From NCBI GenBank assembly GCA_039654915.1, contig CM077599.1, forward strand, positions 69,346,001-69,410,000: DNA of 64,000 nucleotides. Direction: 5' to 3'. The notes beneath the pieces were generated by a model that was given only the letters and a program-made list of their open reading frames with translations, was not told where the DNA came from and ran no database searches. Below are positions 24,030-36,808 of this stretch, one piece after another. The stretch is from Aquilaria yunnanensis. Taxonomy: Eukaryota; Streptophyta; Magnoliopsida; Malvales; Thymelaeaceae. Positions within the stretch are counted from its first letter, which is position 1. The number at the start of each line of letters is the position of its first letter. The position numbers and the translations under genes are program-made.

Positions 24030-26438
24030 TGTTATGGCTCTCCAAAAATTTGGATCATGATTACTGAGGTAACTTTGGTTATTTTAGAAATTTAATATGT
24101 TCAGAATATTTAATGCAAGAAAATTCTTAGTTTGATAAAATATAATGGCTTAAAAAAGGACAAAAAATTGGTTATTTAAGCAAACCAGACCAAGAAGGGT
24201 ATTTTAGTCATTTCATATAGTAACCCATTTTTATTTCATAGTTGGGTAGAAAATGGAGAAATATTAAATTTAAGGTATCATGGTTTTTTGTGATTCCCGC
24301 TTTACCCTTGTAAAATTGTGACTTGACTAAATTGTTTGTAAATAGTTTATGTGTAACCCTCAAAAGTATCAAGACTAAATTGCATGTATGTCAAAGTTAA
24401 GGACTGGGCATGTAATTAAGGTGAAGGAGGATTCAGATGATAATTCTGGTTTTGGTGCTAATATTTTATTTCAGTTACAGAAAAGGACCAAACATGCTAG
24501 TGAGTACAGATAAGGGACCAGCTGCGTGACAACTACGTGGCTTGCCAAAGTTGACTTAATTCTTTTATTTAATTATTTTCTTCTTCATCCATCTCTTGCC
24601 ACCACCTAAAAGCTTCCTTCCCTCTCCTCCAAACCTCCATAACCGCACCATCTGAGCTCTAATCCACCAAATTAATAACAAATTCAAAGGAAAATTGGGA
24701 GAAAAGTTCAATTTTTAGCATAAAGAGCTAAGTTTTGAGCTCATTTTTGGTAACTAAGCAAATATTTATTTTTATCTTAATTTTTTGGTTTATTTCATTG
24801 GTGGAGGGGCTAGTGTTATTAATAGCTTGTTTCTTGAGAGAATTAAGCATGGAAGCTTGAATCAAGCAAGTAATTTTTAGGGACCTAGGCTACAGTTAAA
24901 CTTGGGGAGGTAAGGGAACCATTTTATCCCCATTGGCTGTTTTGGCTGGGATTAAGTTATTAAATTGGAAAAATTAGCCTTTTTATTAATTAATTGTTAG
25001 AATTGTTAAGCTAGCAATAAGAAATCAAAGAGGACCAAGAAATGTTTTCTTAATGTGTATGTTGAGTAAAAGGCCGATTAATTGAAGTCCAATGAGAGGG
25101 TTATTCCTAACTACTTAAACCATAAGGAATGTTGTAATATTGTCCTAATTATGGTTTATTATGTAGCTAAGTGATCAATTAAAAGAGAAATACTCAAGCT
25201 ACTATAAAAGTACAAAGAAGGATACAAAACCAAGACCACAAGGACACTAAAGTTGGTGTTTGCTTGCATTAATTATTCAAGATAGGGGATTTTAAGTTCA
25301 AGTTAAAATTGATGCATTATGTATTTTTACAATGCATTAATTAAGGGAGTAAGAAGTGGATAAGAAGTGGCTTAAGGACTAAGTAATTAAATAGCCCTTA
25401 AGTAAGTATACAGGGTACTAAGTATTCAAGATGGGCTTTGATGCTCAGGAGTATCCTAGCTAAGCTACCAAGCTTGGTAAGAATGCGCCACCAAGTTTAA
25501 GAACTCCCTATACAGTGTGAGTAAGGGTAAGTAATGACAAGCCAAACTTGCTAAAGCAAGAGTTAAGCTCTTGTAAGGATGACTAGGTTGAGGATGGGTT
25601 CCTTACCACAGAACTCGTACTAGTGGCCATTGGTCAAGACATCATAACATTTTGAGCTCATGTTAAGATGTGTATATATGTTATATATGCTGGGTCCTAA
25701 AGTTTATTTTGCAGGTATTTAATTCCTTACTGAGAATTTATAATTCTCATTCCCTTAAGTGTCACGTTGTGCAGATAATAATAGTGTGAAGCCTAACACC
25801 CACTGAAGGGTTGTTAAGCAAGGTTTTGGTGCAGGTATTTAAAGTATATGAATCTTTAATGATTTTAAGTTATTGGTTAGTAATATTAATGTACTAAGTA
25901 TTTAAAATAGCCTTAACAGATATAGGCAAAGTGCACAAGGAGAAGTTGGACCTCTCATTTCAAGAGCTTTGTGCTCAGGTGGAAGTTATTTTTATAGTCT
26001 CAAACTTTGTACATATTGGATACTTAGGTGCCAAGGAAATGCATCTAGTTTGACAAGTGTGCATGGACTTATTTAATGTATATGTCTATACATACACTGT
26101 GGTTGCTTATGGATTTACATAAGTTAAGTGTTATATGTACATAAGCTAATGCTTGGAAGCTCAAATAAATATATTTATATGACTTCCGTATGTGTTTCAA
26201 GTGTTTAATGAATGCCATGGAAAGTATTTTGAAAAATTATTTATTTGTTTATTTATTACTAAATGCCAAAGTTAAGCATGCATGGATTCATGTCATAAGA
26301 AAATCAACTAGTATAAAGTTTTAAACAATGCAAGTATTAGCTTAGCCATTTGCAACTAAGAGCAGGATTACTAAATCCTGATTATCCTAAGATCCTGGGA
26401 ACACCCTTTATTAGGGTAAGTGAGGAGGTTCCCTCATA
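24030..26438 (+). mobile_element. Solo LTR, Ty3/gypsy-like, 2409 bp
   Basis: Begins TGTTATGGC and ends CCTCATA, flanked by perfect 5-bp duplications gtagg (24025-24029 and 26439-26443). The empty site is kept in unit 3 (gaatgtaggtctaacg near 61345). It carries the hairpin GAGAATT-TAT-AATTCTC at 25732-25748 after TTACT. No coding region. Confidence 0.9.
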
Positions 26439-26443
26439 GTAGG

Positions 26444-27038
26444 TCTAATGTAAAGTCCAACATGGTTGTATAAGTTTATTTTAGGTTTCTTTTATTTGAA
26501 TTTATTCTAGGTTTTAAGTGAGCTTCATTTTGGAGAAAGAAATTTAAAAATTGAAAGCATAAAATAAATTGAATTGTCCATTTATTAACTATCCAAAAAG
26601 GTTAAAAATACTATAAGACAATTAACCATGAAATCGTGTAAAAAATAAAATGTTTTCGGACTTTTTAATTGAGAATTTGAAAAGTTTATGTGAGATAATG
26701 TAAAAAAGAGAAAAAAAAATGGGTGGGAGGGCAATAGTAGGTTTATGAACTAAGGGTAAATGTGTAATTAGAACAAAACCTAACAAAATCACGCTAAAAT
26801 AAAATCTTTCTTCCAAGAAATATAATAAAAGATGCAGAAATCTATTTTTCTTAAATTGTGAGAACACCTTGTATCACCCCAAAGCAAGATATTTTTTATA
26901 GCAGCAAACAATTATACAACTATAAGATAAAGTTCTCTCCAATACAAGAGGAAGAAGAAGAAGAAGAAGGTATTTATGTGGAGATCCATTATTGTTGTAT
27001 ACATATCTATATACGTGAAACACATAAATAAATTAGTT
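26444..27038. other. 3' flank of alpha-2
   Basis: Collinear with 600-1241 and with 61345-61963. A (GAA)n tract lies at 26949-26970. No coding sequence. Confidence 0.65.
26949..26970. repeat. (GAA)n microsatellite in the 3' flank of alpha-2
   Basis: About seven triplets, about 70 bases after the stop codon. Confidence 0.85.
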
Positions 27039-27380
27039 CTAAGAAGCCTTGCCGACAACATCTGAACATTGGTACCATACTAGTACACTCTTTATCAGGA
27101 CTTCTTGTGTGTCATTCAGTTTGTATTTAGGGACTGTATCAATTAAACGTTCCAATAATGTCTCATGACAAACTATTCCATTTTTTATCAGTTGCTTGCA
27201 ACATTCATCTGAGACAGATCCTACCTTGAAAATTGTTGCAACAATTTCATCTGCATAATGAACTTTTACCGTTGCATTACAATGTCTTTCTTTGATAATA
27301 TCACGACAATTTCTTGCTGTAGAGGTTGAAACAAAAATAAGCAACACTAAAAAACTCAAAAAGTACTTGATGCTTGCCAT
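27039..27380 (-). CDS. Prolamin-like (ECA1/DD11-type) secreted peptide alpha-2
   Basis: Intronless 113-residue frame. Residues 1-22 are a signal peptide (MASIKYF, hydrophobic LVLLIFV core, cleavage likely near TSTA). The mature part has the prolamin-like arrangement with C34, C60-C61, C71-His and C105. The usual C42 is Tyr (KVHYADE), while a new cysteine occurs at 25 (RNC), so the total stays six but one disulfide partner would have moved. The family consists of small secreted proteins, several of them gametophyte-expressed and some acting in fertilisation; the exact role here is unknown. The ATG is chosen because alignment of all copies begins there and a TATA box lies 80 bases upstream. Open and plausibly expressed. 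Confidence 0.85.
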   Translation of the reverse strand: MASIKYFLSFLVLLIFVSTSTARNCRDIIKERHCNATVKVHYADEIVATIFKVGSVSDECCKQLIKNGIVCHETLLERLIDTVPKYKLNDTQEVLIKSVLVWYQCSDVVGKAS

Positions 27381-27459
27381 ATTCTTGGTTCTTCGTTTTT
27401 GTTCTTTGGTTTTCTAAGGTGAGAGTTTTAATACGAGAATTCATATTGTAAGATGAAAG

Positions 27460-27468
27460 TTATTTATA
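27460..27468 (-). promoter_or_regulatory. Putative TATA box of alpha-2
   Basis: TATAAATAA on the minus strand, 80 bases upstream of the ATG, identical to alpha-1 and alpha-3. Confidence 0.65.
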
Positions 27469-27654
27469 CTATAAGGTGCATGATAAATTAGATGTAACTA
27501 AACAAACATTAAATTTTATTAATACATTAGGCTTAAATTTCTTGGTGGCATTTTTGTTTTCATCAAGATAATGTGTGAAAGTGCTAAAGTTTACTTGATT
27601 GAACTATGTCAGTTTTTTCACAACAAAACATCATATGGAATTCACTTGCATTTT

Positions 27655-29023
27655 ATGGTGGAACAGGGCCCTAGTGTCCTAAATTGCTAACACTGGTAGG
27701 CTCTTTGGGAACTATGATCCCACTTAAGTTACAATTGGCTAGTTATTACTCATGAAGTATCTTAAATCTTTACATGCAACTAGTTACTTCACCTACCCTG
27801 CATAGGAAATATGCATGCATTGTCCTGGCTATGCGATAATAATTAAATTAAAGTATCATTGAAAATAGTGCCGCGGAAATTAACAAAAACATAATTCAAA
27901 GCAAGCCAAGACATAAAACTTTAGTTACTTTAACTACAAGTAACAATTGTATGCATACATCTTAAACCTATATGTACCAAAATGTAACTCTAGTGTTATA
28001 CACACCAATGGACACTAGTAGAGGCAATTTATGTATGAAATTACCATACATATTAAAGAAGCAGCTCATATTTACTAAGATTCATCCTTAGCTCTTCACC
28101 CAAGCAAGCTAGCTTCAAGTAACGAGCCACACTTTCCTTGTACTCACTTAGCCTCAAATTGTAAGGCAAAGACTTTGGTCAGTACTAGCTTATGCCATAA
28201 GTAACTTAGAAACTTGGAGTTTTCTACTTAGAGAATACCTTTAAACTAATAAAACGGAGCTTTAACAGCTGCCTTTTACCAACTGTTAAGCCCTACTAGT
28301 CCACTTAATACCTGCACAACATTTAAGGGGTGAGTACTCTAAAGTAGTCAGTAAGGGATTTGATACCTACAGGGAAAAACAATGCAAGCATACGAATATA
28401 TGCATATATATAAAACGCAAACAAAACAAGCAATCAACCGGCATAATAAGAAATAGGAAAAGAACAACAAATAATGCAAATGATGGATGGATGAATGGAT
28501 GGATTGATGGATGAAATATGTGCATGCACATGCACCTCGGACTTCCTCACATCCGTAGGTGCTAGACTTGCCGTGGGCTCTTACGGTTGGGGCACTTGGA
28601 TACTGGCCCTCGTATCCTATGCTAGCACTTAACAAACCCCATGAAGTCCTTTTACGGGCGCCTTAGAGTAAGTTGTCACTTACCCAAACCTTGCCTACCT
28701 TGACAGGCTACTTAGAGTAAGTCACTATTTACTCCCTCTTTACCCGTCTTTTCCTTTAACTTATTGTGCAGGGTAGCTGCCTTATGTGATTCAACTTACC
28801 AAGCTCTTCGAGCTTAGCTCAGGGCTCCTTAATGGCTTACTTACCAAACCATAAAGTTTGGTTAGGATCCTCTTAAGTTTCCTTTTTATTGCCCAAAGGT
28901 CTATGACCTTTTACTCGGCCAACAAATAATCTGAAACTTGCATTAATCCCCTTAGTGCTGCCTTAGCAACTTAAGCACTTTAACTTCTTTAGCCACAATT
29001 CCTTACCCTACCTTAACCACACT
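27655..29023 (-). mobile_element. 3' part of a solo LTR (split by inversion)
   Basis: Reverse complement resembles the end half of the LTR at 20597-23148 (its end reads GGGCCCTGTTCCACCA against GGGGCCCCGTTCCGTCACA). It was inserted in minus orientation at the site gcatttttt seen in unit 1 near 1850. It breaks off at the TRIM at 29024. The last five bases (29019-29023, acact) are the TRIM target duplication whose partner is now at 33310-33314. Confidence 0.85.
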
Positions 29024-29553
29024 AGTAACGACCCAAGTCCAGAACCGGTCAACGGAACACCTGCCCACACCACATGGGCTATCCTTTGAAAAAGGATAAG
29101 CGCTAGGTGCTTATGTTCTAGAATTAGAGCCTATATATCCACATAAGGCTTCCCACAATTCACCCATGTGGGATATGGGGGTGTTACAAACTCCTCCCCT
29201 TATGTACCCAATGTCCCCGTTGGGGTCAATTGGATTACTTGGTTCCCCGGACCAAGTAACCTCTTTAATCGGACTACTTAGCCCCTGGCTAAGTAGCCTC
29301 TCGAATCCAGGATCAGCCCCGGTAGATGATGCATATGCACACCCACCATGCCACATCATCATGGTCCCGGGTCGGCTCTGATACCCTCTGTAACAACCGA
29401 AGTCCAAAGCCGGTCAACGGAACACCTGCCCATACCACATGGGCTATCATTTGGAAAAGGATAAGCGCTAGGTGCTTATGTTCTAGAATTAGAGCCTATA
29501 TATCCACATAAGGCTTTCCACAATTCACCGATGTGGGATATGGGGGTGTTACA
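29024..29553 (-). mobile_element. TRIM element (terminal-repeat retrotransposon in miniature), 530 bp
   Basis: Two 165-bp LTRs (29024-29188 and 29389-29553) flank a 200-bp interior. Read on the minus strand, the LTR starts TGTAACACCCCC and ends with GTTACA (TT-to-AGT-type decay at the outer end of the 29024 copy). A primer binding site GGTATCAGAGCC (complementary to initiator tRNA-Met) lies at 29374-29386, and a purine tract AAGGGGAGGAGTT at 29189-29201. No coding capacity. The flanking 5-mers do not match each other (acact on the left, gcttc on the right), because each belongs to another insertion after an inversion. Confidence 0.9.
29235..29296. other. Two consecutive hairpins in the TRIM interior
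   Basis: TTACTTGGT (29235-29243) pairs with ACCAAGTAA (29251-29259). CTACTTAGCC (29274-29283) pairs with GGCTAAGTAG (29287-29296) around a 3-base loop. Both are perfect. Confidence 0.85.
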
Positions 29554-32013
29554 GCTTCCTTACACCCCAAGCTTGGTATTTCCCAAAGGTGCTTAGACTA
29601 GTATACTCCCTTAAGGCTTTATGAAACAATTACGATATATGATAATTTAGTTTTTCAAAGATGTTTTTAGACTTCCAAAGGTTGGTAGCTTAGCTGGGTT
29701 GCATTTTTTAAATAGACGTGGGAAATTTTTTGTCAAGGGATACTCTTGTGTGCGACAAACATTGAACTTTTTGTTTTGGAGGAAGAAGCTAAGTCTACAA
29801 TTATTTGAGGCTTATGTTTATTTTTACTTTCTTCTATGTTTTGTTTGATCCTTGTGGGTGGCAGAGCAAAGGATATGATTGGGTCTTGACAAAATTATAT
29901 CAAGTAAAATTGCATCTTTGCCCTAAACCTATAATTACCACTGCACATTGTTTCTCAACCTCCTTTTTCTTGCATATTGGTCTAAAATCTTTAAAGTCTA
30001 TTGTATATTGTTCCTTAGCCCTATAAAATTCACTAACTCTGGCACAATTGGTAAACATCAAAATTTTGAATATTAATTTAAACTGTTCGGTAATTACTTT
30101 TTAATAAATTCAAATCATGCCATAATTTTTTTTATAGTTATTGGGCCATTGAAATTATCAATTTTCCCTTTCTATAAATCAAGTTTTTATGTTGACCTAG
30201 TCTTCCAATAAGGTTAGGGAACAATAAGCAGTGGTTTATAAACATTTAGGACTAATATACAATGAAACAAAGGTTTAGGATTGATTGCAATGATAATTAT
30301 GGGCTGAGCCTAGTGGTGCAATTTAGAGAAATTGTGTCTCTTGATAGACTTCATTTTAATAACAATAGCAATAACAACGACGACAACAACAACAACAACA
30401 ATAATAATATAACAGCATTTTTCCTCTGTTACTCCTAATCATAAAACATATATCAAACTAAACAACTAAACTAAGTTGAAGACTTAAGAAAGTAATTCGA
30501 TTAAATATAACATTAAACTTAAATAAAAAAATATAAACAAGAAACAAATATAATAGCAAAACATAAAATTTTATTTATATCATATTATACATTTTATTTT
30601 TATATAAAAACATAAATAAAGAATAAATAGTGAATAGATAAACTTGAAAATACAAAACAAAAGAAAAAAAAAGAACTAAAGAGAGAAAATATTTAAAAAA
30701 AATAAAATGATAAAAAGTAAAAAAAAAAAGAATGGAGAAAAAGACAAAAGTAAAAAAGAAAAAATGGAAAAAAGTAATTAAAGCTGTTTTTCATTTTGTA
30801 GCCCTAGAGAAGGAGATGGGTGGAAGATGTGGAGGATAAAGAGAGAAAATTTGGAGGGTCAGGTTTTGTGGTTGTGCTGCCATGTGAGAACATGTGGGAG
30901 TAGAGGCCATCAAAGTCAACAGCATCAGTGTCCATCATGGGGTTGGACAATTTAATCTAACATCACTATATACTGCATACCCCGGGTATTTGGTGCACAA
31001 GTTATTGTGGTATACCGTAATATACCACCATTATCATAGGTGTACTACTAATTTTTAAATTGTTTTGGACAATTTACCACTGTATATCGTGCTTACTGAA
31101 GGTATACCACATGCCGCAAGTTAGAAATATTTTCTTTTTTACTTTATAGTAATGCACCATACAAACACATATGCACACATACACGTACACATAGATATAT
31201 GTAATTTCTTGACTCAAAACTAGAGTTCCATGATATGGAATAAGGATGTTGATTTTGCGGAACAAGCTAGAATAAAGGTATTATACTTTGAGACACCTAT
31301 GAACTCAATGTAATATTATAAAGTGTACAGCTATTAATAAAGTATTATTTCTTTTTTCTCATGTTTTAGTAAATTATGTTTTTTACATAATAATACTTAT
31401 TTTGTTCTGGATATTACATTTTTTTTGTGTTTTAGTAAAAAAATATAATCTTTTACATAGATTTTATTTATATCATGACAACTATGTTAAAAATAATTAG
31501 GATACATATAAAAATGAGCAAGAAAAGTTATATATAATTTTTTTCATCTTAAACTAATATATTTTGTTTTATGAAAATGGTATATCATGTGATATACCTA
31601 TAAGTTACAAGATGCGGTATATCTAGCGGCAACAATATTAAATACCTTGGGATGTATAAAGGAGTTGTAGGTTACTCCACCATTATTACTCTAGTTTCCA
31701 AAATGTTGAGGAATTTGTTTGATTCAGTTGAAAAGAGAAATAGGCCTAAATGCCTATTGGTCCCCTAAACTGTAATGACTTAGATAGTTTGCCCCCTAAA
31801 CTAGAAACTCGAACTATTTGACTATTAAGTGATTTAATGGTGTTTGGTTTTGAAGGGGGTAAGTATATATGTATGCCATAAACAAGGGACAAAGGTGAAG
31901 GTTATGTTAAACCTTAAAAGAGGTTATTTCCCCATATTTCATCATGAAAGAAAACAATGTGAAGCATTTTGTGAATTAAAAAAAATGAAGTAGTGGATGA
32001 AATGGGCAAAAAA
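29554..32013 (-). other. Inverted copy of the alpha-to-F-box intergenic tract
   Basis: Reverse complement of about 1850-4318 of unit 1, including the compound microsatellite (about 30358-30408) and the GGTATA-rich block (about 30960-31650). No gene in it. The ends coincide with the TRIM (29553/29554) and with the start of an LTR half (32013/32014). Confidence 0.9.
29555..29596 (+). pseudogene. Displaced C-terminal tail of F-box pseudogene 2
   Basis: The plus strand reads LPYTPSLVFPKGA followed by a stop, equal to the last codons of the F-box relic of unit 1 (LPYTPSLVAPKGA, 4281-4322, minus). The rest of this gene copy is at 42167-43273 on the minus strand. The cut coincides with the TRIM target duplication gcttc/gaagc. 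Confidence 0.9.
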
Positions 32014-33314
32014 TGTGTAAAGGCTCTCCTAGTATTGCCTTTACATTAAATGTTGAGGTAAGTAAATCCCAAGTTATTTTTCTCAGATAAGTTTTATTAA
32101 GCAAGGAAAGCAAGCTAATTAAGGTTAAATTGAGTTCCAAAGAGTAATTGGCACCTAAGGGGAAAAAAGGGCAAATTTGTAATTTTAGCCTAAGTCAGTG
32201 GCATGACTGTAATTTCAGTAAAAATTAGGTTCATGCAAGTGTTTTGAACTACTTGATTTAATACCATAAGTGTTTATAGCCATTTGAACCAAAAGCAAAA
32301 GTCAAGGGTGAAAAATGCACTAAGCGAGAAATTGAGCTATTATGTTTTATAATGGCTTAAGTGACTTAAGGACAAAGTGTTTGGGTAAGAAAAAACTTTC
32401 TTTGGGACCAAGGAGTGATGGAGTGGGGAGTGTGTAAGTGGCGTAAGTGATTCAAAATTAAGTTTGAGGGCCAAAGTGTCAAGTGGAAAAAGGGTTGGCT
32501 ATATAAGTGGAGGAGATGACACTATTCATCATGTCCCCCACTTTCCATTTTCATAGCTCTCTTTCCTCCATAGCTCTCCACCTCCAAACCTCCCAAATCA
32601 CTCAAGTTCCCATGGAAATCGAAGGTCCCAAAGCTATCCCAACAAGCCCTTAGCTCATTTTTGTGGAATTGGTGCATTTGGAGTTGTTCTTGCAAGTTTT
32701 TCGTTCAAACCCAAAGATAAACGACTTTCATCCTTGTGGGTTAGTTCTAAACTTGTTAAATGGTTAGAAATGGTCTTAATTTCGTGCTCTTGCTTTCCAA
32801 ATTGGTTGATTTCAAGCTTGGAACTCAAAGGAACTCGTTGGAGCTTGAATGTGCTCATTACTTGTTTCCTGATTTAAGGATGATTTAAGGCAAGGGATTT
32901 AAGTTAATTCAGCTCCAATAATTTATAGAAATGTAGTATTATGAGTAGGAATGAAGTAGAAACAAGACCCATGTGAATTGGACTTAGGATGGGAGAGTTT
33001 AAGCAAGTTTCATGCAAGTTCGCACGCTGTGGCGCAATTCTATAACGCATTGGCGACGCGTCATCGGTGGCGATGCGAACTAGAGATGTATTACTGTTAG
33101 ATGTCAGGATTCCAGAGCGTTGATGCCTTTGGCGATGTGTCACCGACGGCACCACCAAGGCATTAGTCCCTCAAGCTTGGGGCATCCTAAGGATGTCTCA
33201 AACTCTTAGTTATCATCCCTAGGCTAATTTAAGATATTCCGTAGCCTTAGTTGGGTCTAGAACTCATTCTTAAGTTAGGAATTATGCATTATTTAGGTGG
33301 TGGCTAAGTAGTGT
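32014..33314 (+). mobile_element. 5' part of a solo LTR (split by inversion)
   Basis: Starts TGTGTAAAGGCTCTCC, similar to the start of the LTR at 20597, and runs until the TRIM-derived sequence at 33315. It complements the 3' part at 27655-29023; together they make an LTR of about 2.66 kb. At 33049-33155 it holds decayed forms of the CpG-rich palindromes (GGCGACGCGTCATCGG, GGCGATGTGTCACCG). The bases agtgt at 33310-33314 pair with acact at 29019-29023 as one target duplication. Confidence 0.85.
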
Positions 33315-33495
33315 TGTAATGACCCAAGTTCAGAACCGGTCAACGGAACACCTGCCCACACCACATGGGCTATCCTTAGCAAAATGATAAATGCTAGATA
33401 CTTAGGAATGAACTCTTAGTATAAAGAAGTTCCTCCATCCCATACCGGTGGACTCAACCACATACTTTGAACCAAACTTGGCTCTGATACCAAAT
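33315..33495 (-). repeat. TRIM-derived 181-bp repeat X2
   Basis: The first 95 bases match the TRIM LTR (TGTAATGACCCAAG..., with ggtcaacggaacacctgccc). The rest differs and ends in GGCTCTGATACCA, a minus-strand initiator tRNA-Met primer binding site that directly abuts the next LTR. A direct repeat of this block lies at 41817-41996. Confidence 0.8.
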
Positions 33496-36400
33496 TGTAA
33501 CGCCCCCAGTTTTATGAACCTTAATTTTAAAAGATATCTTAAATTCCCAGAATTATAAATCACTTAATTAAAAATAATTTAGTAAATATGAGGTAAAATA
33601 TTTTTTTTAATCTATTTTCCAAATAATAAGATTTTTAAATAAAATCAGAGTAATTAAGTGAAAATCCCAGGAAAACTAATAGACGGATAATGTTCCAATT
33701 TAAACAACCCATATGTCTCTTTAGAAATCAAATAACACAAAGTTGAAACCCAGTCCCAGCCAATTTTACTTTTGAGGGGCTACAGCGTACCCTCACTCAA
33801 TCTGCTCCACATCTTGAATCTCATTATATGGTTCAATGTACTTTGTCTCCTCATAGTACTCACCTAAGAAACATGTTAGAAAGAGGGATGGGCACAACTT
33901 GCTCAGTAAAGGGGAAGTATCTGGCCCATCACGTGGGTCCTAATATTCCTGCAACAAACAACAATGAATAATAAACTTTAAGTTTTAGCAATTTAAAGAA
34001 CAATTTCATACATCATCATAACAACAATATCAAAGTCCAACTAGCATGCTTGAACTACTATGCATATGCATAATTCCTTTTACTGATTAAATCATATCTT
34101 ATTGATCAATCATTTAATCCAATACTTAAATGCCGTTAGACGAACCTAAGGTGGTGAGTGTGTACATCACCCACTCTCGGGATAAATCTTAGGTAGTACC
34201 ACTAGGGATTCCACCAAGCCAGAGCCTCTCGGGATACTTACGTCGAGGTAGAGCCTCTCGTGATACCGGCCATAAGTATGGTCCCTCGCCAGCTATGGTT
34301 TGGCAGTGCACAAATCATATCTCTATACTCCGTGTCAATATCAGTTCATGACTAGGGATCGTTTGCTGCCACCCTAACATGCCTCTCGGGTTCGAATCAT
34401 ACATTTCGAACCTCTCGTCTAAATTTATGGCTTGTCAAGTCATGCAGATATGGTCTGTCACCAACCATGCATGCGCCTTGTGCATGACAATCATCAATCA
34501 TATGCAACAGCCAATTGATGCATGACCGTAGCTCATTTTATTTTAGCTCTTTTTAGTAGAGTGCCATGATTCTAGTGCATCCTATTTATTTTATCGTGTT
34601 ATCTTAATTTAGTGTTACATGATGTCATGACAATCAATGATATCTTTTTAAGTGTATTTATGATAAATGTTCATCTCATTTCTCGTGAATTCTTTCTAAG
34701 TTGGTCATTTAGCATTTACACTCCTAATCCTTTATCTATCGGCTTATAGTAATTTATTACGGCCTTAACATGCCACTAACGGTTGCTTTCAATCTCATCA
34801 TGTTGCTAGCGAGCTTGTTGTCCCTAAACATGACTAGCGGTGTTTGTCTCACCGGCCCTAAACATGGTACTAACGGGTTTATTTAGGCGGTCCTAACATA
34901 CTTCTAATTTAATTCTTGTTACAAGCGGTCCTAGTATGATACTACTAACAGGTTTATTTAGGCAGTCCTAACATATTCTAATTTAATTCTTGTTATAAGC
35001 GGTCCTGGTATGATATTAGCGCCAAACATACATCATACATCACATCATTACAACCATGCAACCAACCAACCAAAATTACATCTCAATAGAAGAGAACTAA
35101 AATAAAATAAAATAAAATTCTAGGAAAACTAATTAATTACCTAACCCATGTTGCCCATGCATTTAAAGATTTTGTTTAGCCCAACTGTTTATTTAGAATT
35201 TATTATTCAGGTTTGGGCCTAAGAGGGCCCATGAGAACTAATCCACTCTTCCCCCTTACCTAGTTCGGAATAATATGGTGAAAGGGGCAATTTCCTTGGA
35301 CGGTCCTAGTGGGCACAAAGGGTCTCAGGGTGTCTTCGGTGGCCTTGTGCCTATTCGGGATCGTGCCAGGAGCCTTCTTGATATTGATCCTAAAAATTAC
35401 AATGGCCACACACTGAGTTTTATACTCATTTAGTAGCTTTAAAAACTGATCTTGGAAGGAAAAAGTTTTTATTTCAGTTACCGATGTGTTTTCGGGATCT
35501 CTGGCGCTCCGGGAGTCCAAAGAAGCACCAAACCTTCAAGTAAAGATTTTCTAACCCTTTGTAACAACATGGACAGCAAGGAAAAGAGAATTATTAGGGC
35601 TGTAATATTTGAAATTGGCAGCCAAGATAATTTTTAAAAAGGTTACGGTGGTTTACTGGGGCTTAGAACCAAGTATGGACAAGATTGCACTGGAAATGAG
35701 TGGAAAAACCCAAAACTTGGATTAATGATAATCTACCAAAGATTTAAAGCAAATATATAAGGCCTTTAGGTGCTGGAAAAAAAATTAAAACAGTGATATA
35801 GAATGATTTAGACTTACACAAATGAATTTGGAATTGTTGGTGCGTGTAGGATCGTTTTTGTGTTCCAATAGGGTTTCTCCTCAATCTAATAAATCTAGGT
35901 AAAATATTGAATTAAATTAACATTCTAGTATTTTTGAGTAACCAAGAATCAAAGCATGGAGAGATGACTTACACAAGTTTGATGGAGGGCTAAGCGAAAA
36001 CAAAAACATAGGCAAGGAGGATCAATGGTTCCGGCGCACTGTTGTGGTTTAAGCGTAGAAATATCGTGCTAAAGGGGTGGCTGCGAGAGTAGATGACTTG
36101 CTAAGAATTCCTACAGGTATAATTAGTCTCCAAGTGGAATAGAAGTCTAGGGAAAAAAAAAAGAGTAATAAAATTATATGGTAATGATGGCTGAGTAATT
36201 AATTAGGAAAATTTAGAATGGCAAGTTTCTTTCATTTTTTTTTTACCTAGAGTTTCTAAAATTCCTAATAGGTGTTTTGAGGTTGGAACGTTTTATAAGA
36301 AAGAAATTAGGGTTAGGGGAAAATAAATAAATAAATAAATAAATACTAATCCTATGTAGCAGTAGCACGAACCCGGTTTAAATAATACACGCATATTGGC

Positions 36401-36749
36401 TAAATTTTGGGAAACCTATGTAAACGAATTCAGAATTGAGTGAGGTAAATTTCTCTTGACTTCTTTTCATGAGAAGAATACAATGGTGCTCTCAGATTTT
36501 TCATTTGATGCTCGGTTGGAAATGACAAAAATTTCCCTATCCTAAAGAAAATGACTTTGAGCTTCTGACTCGAAACTTTGACTTAATAACCACTAAAGGA
36601 GTTATCTAAAGATTAAGATTTTTAGTTTTACACCAATTTTCTAAATTGATAGGTAAAATTACTAAAACACTTTTAAGGGTAAAATGGTAATTTTTGCATT
36701 TAGGGGTAATTTGGTAATTTTCTTTTTCTTAATTTTTAGGGTTATTACA
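33496..36749 (-). mobile_element. Long terminal repeat of the chromovirus, 3254 bp
   Basis: On the minus strand it begins TGTAATAACCC (36749) and ends GGGGGCGTTACA (33496). It follows a purine-rich tract (AAGGGGAGGAGGC, 36750-36764), so it is the 3' LTR of the element whose interior is 36750-41816. The solo LTR at 52079-55599 is the same family and orientation. Open frames such as 35260-35520 are not domains. Confidence 0.9.
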
Positions 36750-36808
36750 GCCTCCTCCCCTTAAAAGAAATTTGTCCCCAAATTTGAAAGAGGGTGTTAA
36801 GAAGTACC

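Noticed and set aside
28348..28635. 95-codon minus-strand frame with a possible membrane segment
   Set aside because: Inside the split LTR, not conserved in the related LTR at 20597-23148, and built on a simple-repeat tract (atggatgg).
29024..29553. Short direct repeats that might suggest a CRISPR-like or satellite array
   Set aside because: Only two copies, each 165 bp, with a primer binding site and purine tract between. This is a TRIM retroelement.
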